From positions 744,001 through 808,000 of the forward strand of contig NZ_JAUHMF010000001.1 in the NCBI RefSeq assembly GCF_032334255.1: a DNA stretch of 64,000 nt, written 5' to 3'. Under the pieces are notes generated by a model that worked only from the letters and a program-made list of their open reading frames with translations, ran no database searches and was not told the DNA's origin. Made by a program: the position numbers and the translations under genes. This DNA comes from Thermanaerothrix solaris. Lineage in GTDB: Bacteria; Chloroflexota; Anaerolineae; Anaerolineales; Anaerolineaceae. Numbering within the stretch: position 1 is the stretch's first letter; the number at the start of each line of letters is the position of its first letter. Below, piece after piece: positions 25,415 through 33,516 of the stretch.

Positions 25415-26340
25415 GCTTCCTGTACTCCTAGTCGTTCTGGGGAGGATTTCTTTAACCCGCTCAAGAATCCAATTTGTTGGTGAAAACGAGCCGGGATGAT
25501 GCCAAAGATCCGCGGAAGATTTTCCAGGGAGGTGGTACGATCTGTGGACAAATAATCCAACCAGTAAATGGGCATCGGAAAACCACGCCATTGATCCAGG
25601 ATCAAAGCCAGTATTTTAAGATTTCCTAAGGGCATATGGATGATCCAGCGCTTTAAATGCAGGGCTGTCATGAGCACATCCACCATCTGACGCAGCGAAA
25701 GGTACTCGGGACCGCCTATCGAGACCACTTGATTTTCCAAAGGAGGATATGTCAAGGCTATATCCAGGGCTTCCACGAGATCACCAATCCAAATGGGTTG
25801 CATTAACATCGAACCATCGCCGGGCATCAAAAAAATCCCCGGCGTTCGTCGTAAGAGAGTGGCTAATCCAGTGACAAACTGATCGCCTGGACCATAAGCG
25901 ACTGCCGAACGGATGATGGTATATGGCACACCACTGTTCATGATTAGGGCTTCAGCGATCCCCTTGGCTTTTAGTAGGGGAAAAGCCGAAGCCCGATCTG
26001 CCCCCAAATGGCTAAGATACACAAACCGTTGCACCTTGGCTTTGGCGGCTGCTTCAGCCAGGGCGCGTGTTGCCCGAACATCCACGCGTTCGAATGAGGC
26101 CCGACTGCTTTCTCGTTCGGCACCAATTAAATGCACCACATGTGTCACCCCTCGCAGTGCAGCCGCCAGTGCCCGTTCGTCTCCTAAATCACAAACCGCG
26201 ACGTCTATCGCAACTCCTTTGGGCAGACGGAAAGGTTTACCCCCTGGCCTTAAAAGCAAACGCAACGGACGCCGTCGTGACACCAAATGTCGCACCAACG
26301 CCTGACCGACGAACCCCGTTGCACCCGTCACCAGGATCAT
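25411..26340 (-). CDS. NAD(P)-binding epimerase/NmrA-like protein (NDUFA9-type)
   Basis: 309 residues, atypical short-chain dehydrogenase. Nucleotide-binding motif VTGATGFVGQALVRHL at the very N-terminus, HVVHLIGAE, FVYLSHLGAD (the usual Tyr-Lys catalytic pair is not obvious) and YTIIRSAVAYGPGDQFVTGL. The C-terminal ~80 residues are hydrophobic and may touch the membrane. The closest look-alikes are complex-I NDUFA9-like and NmrA-like proteins; substrate unknown. Coupled to the GH57 gene by a four-base overlap. A minus-strand TATAAT (26356-26351) ends ten bases before the ATG, with no ribosome binding site, suggesting a very short leader. Confidence 0.75.
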   Translation of the reverse strand: MILVTGATGFVGQALVRHLVSRRRPLRLLLRPGGKPFRLPKGVAIDVAVCDLGDERALAAALRGVTHVVHLIGAERESSRASFERVDVRATRALAEAAAKAKVQRFVYLSHLGADRASAFPLLKAKGIAEALIMNSGVPYTIIRSAVAYGPGDQFVTGLATLLRRTPGIFLMPGDGSMLMQPIWIGDLVEALDIALTYPPLENQVVSIGGPEYLSLRQMVDVLMTALHLKRWIIHMPLGNLKILALILDQWRGFPMPIYWLDYLSTDRTTSLENLPRIFGIIPARFHQQIGFLSGLKKSSPERLGVQEA

Positions 26341-26396
26341 GTTCAGTATTATTATAACTCTGAATGTCCTAATATCTTAAGGCTGACACTCGTGTC

Positions 26397-26413
26397 CCTT
26401 CTCAAAGAGAAGG
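26397..26413. promoter_or_regulatory. Perfect inverted repeat over the -35 region of the M24 peptidase gene
   Basis: CCTTCTC-AAA-GAGAAGG, seven-base arms with a three-base centre, 13 bases upstream of TATAAT (26427-26432). Its place suggests an operator. No regulator is identified. Confidence 0.35.
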
Positions 26414-26452
26414 ATAAGGTTTGCGTTATAATCGGCTTGGGAGGTTCTAACT

Positions 26453-27562
26453 GTGATGACCACAATCATGACCAACTTATACCAACGTCTTCATTCCGCT
26501 GGTCTGGATGCTCTGGTTCTTGTGCCTGGGCCCAACTTTTTTTATCTCACTGGTCTCAAAATGCACCTTTTTGAACGCCCTATAGCCTTGCTCGTCATAC
26601 CAGAAGAACCGCCTCGTTTGATTTTACCGGCCTTTGAAATGTCCAACTTAAAAAACAGCGCTTTACCCCTTCAACCTTTTCCCTATCCAGACGACCCTAC
26701 TGCATGGGAAATAGCCTTCAAGCAAGCTGTTCAACCCTTAGTAGGGAAACCCTGCCGCATTGGGGTTGAACCCACCCGCATGCGATTCCTTGAACTCGAC
26801 TTACTTCACACCGCCCTGCCCGCCGCTGCCTTTGTCTCCGCAGAAAACCTGCTAGCCGAACTTCGCATTTGCAAAACTGAGGCTGAAATCTCTCATCTAC
26901 GCAAGGCGGTCGAAATCGCACAAAACGCCCTTCAGGCAACCCTGGCGATCATTCGCCCAGGGGTTACCGAACGCGATATTGCCAGCGAACTGCACATTCA
27001 ACTCTTGCACGCCGGTTCTGATCCCAATCTGCCTTTTGATCCCATTGTTGCCAGCGGGCCCAATTCCGCCAATCCCCATGCTGTACCCGGGGAACGTATC
27101 CTCCAACCCGGGGATATCGTATTGATTGACTGGGGAGCTACCTGGAATGGGTATTGTGCCGACCTGACTCGGGTTTTTGCTCTGGGAGAAATTCCCCCTG
27201 ATCTCAAAATTGCCCACGAAATTGTCCTCAAAGCGAATCAAACCGCCCGTTCAAGCGTCCGCTCCGGCATCCCTGCTGGCGAAGTTGACCGTACGGCACG
27301 GGGTGTTATCGCGCGAGCCGGATACGGAGACTTTTTCACCCACCGCACCGGTCACGGCATTGGGCTAGAAGCGCACGAGCCCCCCTATATATATGCCGAA
27401 AGCACCTTGGCTCTAGCCCCTGGCATGGTTTTCACCATTGAACCCGGGCTTTACTTCCCTGGTTTGGGAGGAATACGCATCGAAGATAACGTCGTAGTAA
27501 CCGAGGAGGGTTGTTTGACCCTCACCGATTTTCCACGCGACCTAATAAATCTCCTTGCATAA
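26453..27562 (+). CDS. M24 family Xaa-Pro aminopeptidase
   Basis: 369 residues. N-terminal creatinase-like domain (LDALVLVPGPNFFYLTGLK), then a pita-bread catalytic domain with all five metal ligands: LIDWGATWNGYCADLTRVF (two Asp), RTGHGIGLEAHE (His), FTIEPGLYF (Glu) and GIRIEDNVVV (Glu). It should cleave N-terminal residues before proline in peptides (PepP/PepQ-like); cytoplasmic. GGGAGG (26439-26444) is eight bases from the GTG at 26453 and 11 from the ATG after it, so I take GTG. A -10 lies at 26427-26432. First gene of a rightward run with esterase, MFS and beta-lactamase-fold genes. Confidence 0.9.
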   Translation: MMTTIMTNLYQRLHSAGLDALVLVPGPNFFYLTGLKMHLFERPIALLVIPEEPPRLILPAFEMSNLKNSALPLQPFPYPDDPTAWEIAFKQAVQPLVGKPCRIGVEPTRMRFLELDLLHTALPAAAFVSAENLLAELRICKTEAEISHLRKAVEIAQNALQATLAIIRPGVTERDIASELHIQLLHAGSDPNLPFDPIVASGPNSANPHAVPGERILQPGDIVLIDWGATWNGYCADLTRVFALGEIPPDLKIAHEIVLKANQTARSSVRSGIPAGEVDRTARGVIARAGYGDFFTHRTGHGIGLEAHEPPYIYAESTLALAPGMVFTIEPGLYFPGLGGIRIEDNVVVTEEGCLTLTDFPRDLINLLA

Positions 27563-27582
27563 CTGCAAAGGAAGGTGTCTCT

Positions 27583-28347
27583 ATGGTCCTGATGTCCGAG
27601 GCTCAACCCTTCTTTTTCCCTCGTGGTCGCACGGCCTGTTTGCTGATCCATGGATTCACCGGCACCCCCAAGGAAATGCGAAAATTGGGGGAATACCTGG
27701 CCGATCTCAACTACACCGTTCTGGGTATTCGTTTGGCGGGACATGCAACACGCCTAGAAGATTTGATGCGTTGTCGCTGGGAGGACTGGCTAGCCAGCGT
27801 CGAGGATGGTCTAGCCTTGCTTCACGCCAACTACGATCAAGTTTTTGCCATCGGACTTTCAATGGGCGGCGTGCTGGCACTGCTGGCTGCCGCAAATTAT
27901 CCGCTCCACGGTGCGGTAGGCTTGTCAACACCCTATGACCTTCCGCACGATTGGCGCCTGCGCTTTATTCGTTGGCTGAAGCATCTTCTTCCCACAGTAC
28001 CTAAAGGTACACCGGATTGGCATAATCCTGCCCTGGCTAAAGATCATCGCGAATATCCTGCTTATCCTACCGCTGGCATTGAACAGTTAATGGGTTTGCT
28101 TGCTAAAATGCGCCAGGAGCTTCCCCTTATTCGCATACCGGTACTGCTCATTCATTCACGACAAGACCGCGCAGTATCTCCCGAAAACGCTATTCGCATC
28201 TATGAGCATCTAGAGACCCCCGAGAAAAAACTCATCTGGCTCGAAAACAGCGGTCATGTCATCACCTGCGACACCGATCACCCCATTGTTTTCCACGAAA
28301 TTGCCACTTTCCTAAAAACTTTTTCGGTTGTTGAGACATCCTCATGA
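27583..28347 (+). CDS. Alpha/beta hydrolase, carboxylesterase/monoacylglycerol lipase-like
   Basis: 254 residues. Oxyanion region LLIHGFTGTPKEMRKLGEYL, nucleophile elbow GLSMGG (Ser), acid in IHSRQDRAVSPENA (Asp) and His in LENSGHVITCD. This set resembles the Est30 thermostable carboxylesterases and bacterial monoacylglycerol lipases. No signal peptide. Start at MVLMSEAQPF, about ten bases after AAAGGAAGG; an upstream in-frame start would overlap the peptidase gene. Its TGA overlaps the ATG of the next gene. Confidence 0.88.
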   Translation: MVLMSEAQPFFFPRGRTACLLIHGFTGTPKEMRKLGEYLADLNYTVLGIRLAGHATRLEDLMRCRWEDWLASVEDGLALLHANYDQVFAIGLSMGGVLALLAAANYPLHGAVGLSTPYDLPHDWRLRFIRWLKHLLPTVPKGTPDWHNPALAKDHREYPAYPTAGIEQLMGLLAKMRQELPLIRIPVLLIHSRQDRAVSPENAIRIYEHLETPEKKLIWLENSGHVITCDTDHPIVFHEIATFLKTFSVVETSS

Positions 28348-29504
28348 CGCGTGACCTGGCTTTGGTGATCATTTCTTTATTTGCTTGGGGAATTGGCGAG
28401 GGAGCTTTTACGTTCTTTCAAACCCTCTATATGGAAACGCTTGGCGCCACACCGGTAGCCATCGGGGGAATTTTAGGTGCGTGGGGGCTCGCCATGGCGC
28501 TCACGCAACTTCCCGCCGGTTATCTAACAGATCGATTTGGGCCGCGCCCGCTGATGTGGTTTTCATGGATCATGGGCACGCTAGCCGCTGCGCTCATGGC
28601 TTCCGCTCATACCCTAACCGGCTTCGTAACTGGCTTGGTCATCTACGGCCTTACTTCATCCGTGTTGGCACCGATGAACACATATATCACCGCCGCGCGC
28701 GGCACTTGGACGCCAGCCCGAGCGCTGAGTGTGGCTTCGGCCAGTTTTACCCTAGGTGCCGCGCTTGGACCCATGGTCGGTGGATTCATAGCACAGAACT
28801 GGGGACTACGCTATATATATTTATTGGGCTTTGTCACCTTTGTGATTTCAACCTTGCTGGTTCTTTTCATCCGTCCCATTGTACCCACCCAACCAGCGCC
28901 AATGCCCGCCTCACTGCGCAACCTGCCTCTAAACCGCCGCTTTCTCTACTTATTAGGGTTTAATGCGCTTGGGATCTTCGCCTTATACCTTGCCCAGCCC
29001 CTTACGCCCAATTTTCTAACCGCTTACCATCATGTCACCATGGAACAGATAGGCCTTTTCGGAAGCCTTTGTAGCCTGGGAACAACGGTTTTATCCCTGC
29101 TCTTTGGTCACCTTCAACCCACGTCAGGGGCTAATATCGGATTGACAACCGGCATCCTTTTCGTGCTCCTAATTTGGTTGGGTCGCTCCCCTTGGTGGTT
29201 TGGTGTGGGTTACTTCCTCTTGGGAGGTTTCCGGTTTTATCGGGCTATGATCTTAGCCTGGGCACGTTCTCTGGTAAATGACCGGCAAGTAGGTTCCGCT
29301 TTTGGTTTGATCGAAACGATTAATGCATTAGGGATTGTAGTTAGCGCTGGGTTGGCTGGATGGCTTTACCAACATTCTCCTCTCTCAGTTTACTGGGCTG
29401 CGCTAATCCTGGGAATCGGCACACTCTTTATCAGTCATCGTTTAGGTACTACTGAACGCTATCGTCCTGCCCCAATGCTGGTAACTAATCAGGGGGAGGA
29501 TTAA
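28344..29504 (+). CDS. Major facilitator superfamily transporter
   Basis: 386 residues with about 12 membrane helices in two halves. The loop 2-3 motif GYLTDRFGPRPLMW is the MFS signature, and LSVASASFTLGAALGPMVGGF is the helix 5 motif. Resembles drug/sugar-type efflux carriers; substrate unknown. Start overlaps the esterase stop (ATGACG), so it is coupled to it. Four bases separate it from the next gene. Confidence 0.88.
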   Translation: MTRDLALVIISLFAWGIGEGAFTFFQTLYMETLGATPVAIGGILGAWGLAMALTQLPAGYLTDRFGPRPLMWFSWIMGTLAAALMASAHTLTGFVTGLVIYGLTSSVLAPMNTYITAARGTWTPARALSVASASFTLGAALGPMVGGFIAQNWGLRYIYLLGFVTFVISTLLVLFIRPIVPTQPAPMPASLRNLPLNRRFLYLLGFNALGIFALYLAQPLTPNFLTAYHHVTMEQIGLFGSLCSLGTTVLSLLFGHLQPTSGANIGLTTGILFVLLIWLGRSPWWFGVGYFLLGGFRFYRAMILAWARSLVNDRQVGSAFGLIETINALGIVVSAGLAGWLYQHSPLSVYWAALILGIGTLFISHRLGTTERYRPAPMLVTNQGED

Positions 29505-29508
29505 ACCC

Positions 29509-30162
29509 ATGCTATTGATCCGTGAATTCACCTTAGGACCACTTGGTAATAACACGTATTTATTGATCGAACCCACTACGCGCGAAGCGGTTATCATTGA
29601 TCCTTCTTTCGAATGCGAAAAAGTTTTAGTGGTTCTACAACAAGAAAACCTTCACTTATCGCAAATTTGGATCACTCATGCCCACTTTGATCACATCGCC
29701 GGTGTTCAAACCCTTTCCGATCAGATCCCTGGCCTCGTGATTGGCCTTCATCCCGACGACTTTCCTCTTTGGCAAGCCCAAGGCGGTGCACCTTGGTTCG
29801 GTTGGACTCTAACTTTGCAGGTTGCCCCCAACTTGAATTTTGACCATAAGCAAACGCTCCAACTGGGTAGCACCCTGATTCAGGTGCTTCACACACCCGG
29901 GCACTCACCAGGACACGTGATCTTTTATATCCCCTCGATGGAACTTGCCTTTTGTGGCGATTTAATCTTTTATCACGGTATTGGCCGTACCGACTTGCCA
30001 GGTGGTGATTTTGACCAACTAACCCAAAGCATTACTCATCACATTTTTTCGCTCCCCAATCAAACCCGCTTATTCCCCGGACACGGCCCTGCAACTTCTG
30101 TCGGCGAGGAACGCTATAACAACCCTTGGCTTGGTAAAAGCGTATCCAAGAATTCAATTTAG
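29509..30162 (+). CDS. Metallo-beta-lactamase fold hydrolase, glyoxalase II-like
   Basis: 217 residues. Dinuclear metal site THAHFDHIAG (HxHxDH), HTPGHSPGHVIFY (His), FCGDLIFYHGIGRTDLPGG (Asp) and FPGHGPATSVGEE (His). This pattern is typical of the YcbL/hydroxyacylglutathione hydrolase-like group, thioesterases of small acyl-thiols. It lacks the extra domain of true glyoxalase II. GGGGGAGG lies 11 bases before the ATG. Last gene but one in the rightward run. Confidence 0.88.
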   Translation: MLLIREFTLGPLGNNTYLLIEPTTREAVIIDPSFECEKVLVVLQQENLHLSQIWITHAHFDHIAGVQTLSDQIPGLVIGLHPDDFPLWQAQGGAPWFGWTLTLQVAPNLNFDHKQTLQLGSTLIQVLHTPGHSPGHVIFYIPSMELAFCGDLIFYHGIGRTDLPGGDFDQLTQSITHHIFSLPNQTRLFPGHGPATSVGEERYNNPWLGKSVSKNSI

Positions 30163-30179
30163 AGGTAGTGGAGGATCCT

Positions 30180-32189
30180 ATGAATCGAATCCCCGGTTGG
30201 ATCATCATTGCCATTTTACTCGTTGTGTCATGCTGTTGCCTGAGCCTGATTGCCATAGGTGCAGGGAGTGCCCTTTTGTTCCTTTCGCCCTCCTCCTCGT
30301 ACACCCCTACGCCAATTGTCCACTATGAAACACCGTCCCCAGCACGTAGCAACATCACCCCCCACCCAACATTGGCTAATTTTAGTCTCGATGGCGCATC
30401 TGAAACTCTCGAACGTCTGCGCAACACCATCGTACCCAACCGTAACTTGAATGACTTGGCTCGCCGCCTGGAAGGGAAGCGTTTTATCCCTTCCGTCCAG
30501 CCAGCCAAGCCCTATCGCCAAGGGGATCGTGAACAGTTTTGGGTTGCCAATGTAGATACCAACCAAAATTTCAGTATCGCGGCTCATCTTGCCTATGTGG
30601 CCAACTGCGCCTATTTTTGGATCGAAGAAGGTATTGAATACCGCGAATCAGATTTACAAGACCTGGCCGAAACATTTTGTGATCATATCTATCCCACAAC
30701 GCGCGAGTTTTTCGGGAGTGAATGGAACCCAGGGATAGATAATGACCCACACATCTATATCCTCTACGCCTCCAACCTGGGCAATTCTGTAGCCGCCTAT
30801 TTTTCATCATCGGATTCGGTCCACCCACTAGCCCAGGAATATTCCAACGCCCACGAAATGTTTATCGTCAACGCTGATAACACCCCATTGGATGATCCCT
30901 ATACCTACGGGGTGTTGGCGCACGAATTCCAGCACATGATTCACTGGTACCGCGACCGCAACGAAGAATCCTGGCTCAATGAGGGGTTTTCAGAACTAGC
31001 GGCTTTCTTGAACGGCTATGATCCGGGTGGATTTGACTATCTCTTTGCTCGAGATCCTGATCTCCAACTCAACGATTGGCCCAATGATCCGGATGCCACA
31101 ACGCCCCATTATGGCGCGTCTTTCTTATTTGTGGCTTACTTTTTAGACCGCTTCGGTGAACGCGCTACCCAGGCTTTGGTTGCTCATCCTGATAACGGCA
31201 TGGACAGTTTGGATGCGGTACTTACCGAACTTGGGGCAATTGATCCAATAACCGGTCAACCCTATACCGCAGACGACGTCTTTGTGGATTGGACCATAAC
31301 CAATTACTTACAAAATCCCTCCTTAGAGGATGGGCGATTTACCTATTATCGGTACGAAACACCGCCTATCTTTACCCCCACCGAGACTCTCCAACAATGC
31401 GCTCCCGAAGAAATAACCGGTACCGTTAACCAATATGGTGCTGACTACATCCAAATCACCTGTCCGGGACGCTTGCGCCTGCGCTTCGAAGGCAATCAGG
31501 AAGTCGGCGTTCTACCTGTTGGAGCCCACTCCGGCGATTATGCATTTTGGTCGAACAAGGGCGATGAATCCGATATGACCCTGACCCAAACTTTCGACTT
31601 TACCAACGTGCAAGGCCCCATTACCCTGACGTACTGGACCTGGTATGACCTTGAGAAGGATTATGATTACCTGTATTTGCTCGCTTCCGAAAACGGTGAA
31701 GATTGGCAGATTCTAACCACCCCCTCATGTACGACCGATGATCCCTCAGGCAATTCCTATGGCTGTGGCTATAACGGAAAAAGCCAGGGATATATCCAGG
31801 AGAAGGTGGATTTAACCCAATTTGCCGGTAAACGAGTCACCTTGCGCTTTGAGTATGTGACCGATGCCGCGGTCAACGGCGAGGGTTTCTTGCTCGATGA
31901 TGTGGCTATCCCGGCTATTGGTTACTTCAGCGATTTTGAACGCGATGATGGCGGATGGCAAGCCAAGGGGTTTGTGCGGATTCAAAACCGATTGCCTCAA
32001 ACCTTTCGCCTTACCCTGATTCGGCAAGGTCAAAGGACCATGCTTCAACCTCTTACGACGGATGAGCACCAAAGAGCAACCTTTGAATTCACCTTGAATG
32101 AACGCGAAACGGCCACCCTGGTCATCAGCGGCACCACTCGCTTCACGCGCCAACCCGCTACTTATCGCTTATCGGTGGAACAGCGTTGA
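30180..32189 (+). CDS. Secreted zinc metallopeptidase with immune-inhibitor-A-like C-terminal domain
   Basis: 669 residues. One N-terminal membrane helix (~6-36, with a CCC run) then a short Thr-Pro linker. The catalytic site is HEFQHMIHW (His248, Glu249, His252), with WLNEGFSE at about 265-272 supplying the third, Glu ligand in gluzincin style. Residues ~440-590 (ADYIQITCPGRLRLRFEGNQ, GDYAFWSNKGDESDM, TYWTWYDLEKDYDYLYLLAS, FLLDDVAIP) match the jelly-roll domain of Bacillus immune inhibitor A (M6). Probably a surface or secreted protease. GGAGG lies five bases before the ATG at 30180; an in-frame GTG at 30168 is inside the ribosome binding site. Six bases would separate that GTG from the previous stop. 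Confidence 0.78.
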   Translation: MNRIPGWIIIAILLVVSCCCLSLIAIGAGSALLFLSPSSSYTPTPIVHYETPSPARSNITPHPTLANFSLDGASETLERLRNTIVPNRNLNDLARRLEGKRFIPSVQPAKPYRQGDREQFWVANVDTNQNFSIAAHLAYVANCAYFWIEEGIEYRESDLQDLAETFCDHIYPTTREFFGSEWNPGIDNDPHIYILYASNLGNSVAAYFSSSDSVHPLAQEYSNAHEMFIVNADNTPLDDPYTYGVLAHEFQHMIHWYRDRNEESWLNEGFSELAAFLNGYDPGGFDYLFARDPDLQLNDWPNDPDATTPHYGASFLFVAYFLDRFGERATQALVAHPDNGMDSLDAVLTELGAIDPITGQPYTADDVFVDWTITNYLQNPSLEDGRFTYYRYETPPIFTPTETLQQCAPEEITGTVNQYGADYIQITCPGRLRLRFEGNQEVGVLPVGAHSGDYAFWSNKGDESDMTLTQTFDFTNVQGPITLTYWTWYDLEKDYDYLYLLASENGEDWQILTTPSCTTDDPSGNSYGCGYNGKSQGYIQEKVDLTQFAGKRVTLRFEYVTDAAVNGEGFLLDDVAIPAIGYFSDFERDDGGWQAKGFVRIQNRLPQTFRLTLIRQGQRTMLQPLTTDEHQRATFEFTLNERETATLVISGTTRFTRQPATYRLSVEQR

Positions 32190-32195
32190 GATTTT

Positions 32196-32231
32196 GGGGA
32201 GCCCCCTTAGGGTGTGCTTTGGGTGCTCCCC
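32196..32231. terminator. Possible hairpin terminator between the metallopeptidase and ytxH-like genes
   Basis: GGGGAGC (32196-32202) and GCTCCCC (32225-32231), seven perfect pairs with a 22-base loop. T tracts are weak on both sides, and the right arm is inside the end of the ytxH-like gene. Confidence 0.35.
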
Positions 32232-32437
32232 CCTTTGCGCAATCGTTCTAATTCCTGTTCTAACTCACGTCGGCGTGCATTAGCCGCCTCGCGAATATCG
32301 CTCAGAAACTTCTGATAAGCCTGGGCGATTCGCTGCTGTGTGTTTGAGCCTGGCTCTGGCGCCAGAAGTAAACCGACAAGACTACCCACAAACCAGCCGA
32401 TCAATAGACCCATTAAGAAACGTCCAATTTGGCGCAT
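32207..32437 (-). CDS. YtxH-domain small membrane protein
   Basis: 76 residues. One N-terminal glycine-rich membrane helix (MGLLIGWFVGSLVGLLLAPEPG), typical of YtxH proteins with their LAPxxG motif. A charged helical tail follows (ANARRRELEQELERLRKG). Function unknown; such proteins are often stress-linked. AAAGGAGG precedes the ATG. Immediately after the PAP2 gene (three-base gap), so probably in one transcript. Confidence 0.75.
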   Translation of the reverse strand: MRQIGRFLMGLLIGWFVGSLVGLLLAPEPGSNTQQRIAQAYQKFLSDIREAANARRRELEQELERLRKGGSTQSTP

Positions 32438-32440
32438 GGC

Positions 32441-33442
32441 TTATCCTCCTTTGCTGCTGTATAAACCCAAAATTTTAAATACCCATGGTGCCCCTGCAGT
32501 AACCCATGCTCCGATTATGACATATCTCAAGTACCGTAAACCCATTGCGATAAAACTCCCCTCGCTCACACCCAGACTGGCCAGAAATTGATCAAAAATC
32601 AGGCCCAACCCAATGTAAAACAGCCCTATTCCCGCAATTCCCAGAGCATAACGGAGGGTGCGCTGGATCATTGTGCCGCCTTTGGGGTAACCTTGCCAGT
32701 GATGGGTAAGGATAACCCATCCCCCTAATGCCCCTAACCATGTCCCGGCAATGGTCACCAGGCCAGAAAGCGAAAAAGGTTCGAGGCGGATTAATCCGAT
32801 CTTGCTTTGTGCCACAGCCACCCACTCGGAGGGTATCACCCAAGACCGATTAACAAAAGTTATGCTCCATCCCAATACCAGAATTAATCCCGAAGACAAC
32901 ACGACCCAGAATAGTTGGGTACCTAACCTCAACCTTTGCCACCAACGCAAAATGCGCGGTTCAAGCCACAGGAACCCAACCAGTAAAACAGCGCCGATTA
33001 ACCACCCCACAACCACATCCCCCACAAAATGGACCCCTAAATATACGCGCGAAAGTCCGATCAAGATAATGACTAGGCCCATGAGCCACTTCAAACTTTT
33101 GGACTTGACCAGCGTCGTCCCGAATCCCCATAGGCTGGCAGCATTTTGCGCATGTCCTGAGGGAATACCAAAGGAAGTCTCCACAGCCCAGGCTTGAACG
33201 CGGGGATCCACCCAAAAAGGTCGCGGGGCATGAAATAAAAATTTGAAATACGTATTGAACGCTCCACTCAGTAGCAATAACAACGCGAATCGCAACCCAA
33301 TACCGGCATCTATGCACCAGAAGATCAAGGGCATGACCAGCATATAAAACTGCTCAGTGCCTAGGGTCGAAAAAAATGTCATCCAGGGGTTCAGCCATGA
33401 TCCTAAATTTTGGAAAGCGACCACCCAGGTGACTTGGTTCAT
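32441..33442 (-). CDS. PAP2 family membrane phosphatase
   Basis: 333 residues. The three phosphatase motifs are clear: KFLFHAPRP (motif 1), PSGHAQNA (motif 2, His) and SRVYLGVHFVGDVVVG (motif 3, Arg and His). About eight membrane helices are visible; the extra C-terminal helices (after ~200) make it longer than a minimal PAP2. Acts on lipid phosphates such as undecaprenyl pyrophosphate or phosphatidic acid; the substrate is not readable. Divergent from the transglutaminase gene. Confidence 0.88.
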   Translation of the reverse strand: MNQVTWVVAFQNLGSWLNPWMTFFSTLGTEQFYMLVMPLIFWCIDAGIGLRFALLLLLSGAFNTYFKFLFHAPRPFWVDPRVQAWAVETSFGIPSGHAQNAASLWGFGTTLVKSKSLKWLMGLVIILIGLSRVYLGVHFVGDVVVGWLIGAVLLVGFLWLEPRILRWWQRLRLGTQLFWVVLSSGLILVLGWSITFVNRSWVIPSEWVAVAQSKIGLIRLEPFSLSGLVTIAGTWLGALGGWVILTHHWQGYPKGGTMIQRTLRYALGIAGIGLFYIGLGLIFDQFLASLGVSEGSFIAMGLRYLRYVIIGAWVTAGAPWVFKILGLYSSKGG

Positions 33443-33480
33443 AAATCGGATACCTCTAGTATGATTTTCTTCCTAGGTAA

Positions 33481-33510
33481 TTGACGAACGCACTCTAAAT
33501 ATTGTACACT
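33481..33510 (+). promoter_or_regulatory. Promoter of the transglutaminase gene, leaderless
   Basis: TTGACG (33481-33486), 18 bases, TACACT (33505-33510). The expected start is 33517, exactly the A of the ATG. No ribosome binding site. Confidence 0.65.
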
Positions 33511-33516
33511 CGAATT

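Noticed and set aside
25414..25591. N-terminal extension of the GH57 gene
   Set aside because: The extra 59 codons overlap the epimerase gene and are unlike any GH57 N-terminus; the motif HGHFYQPP begins just after the chosen start.
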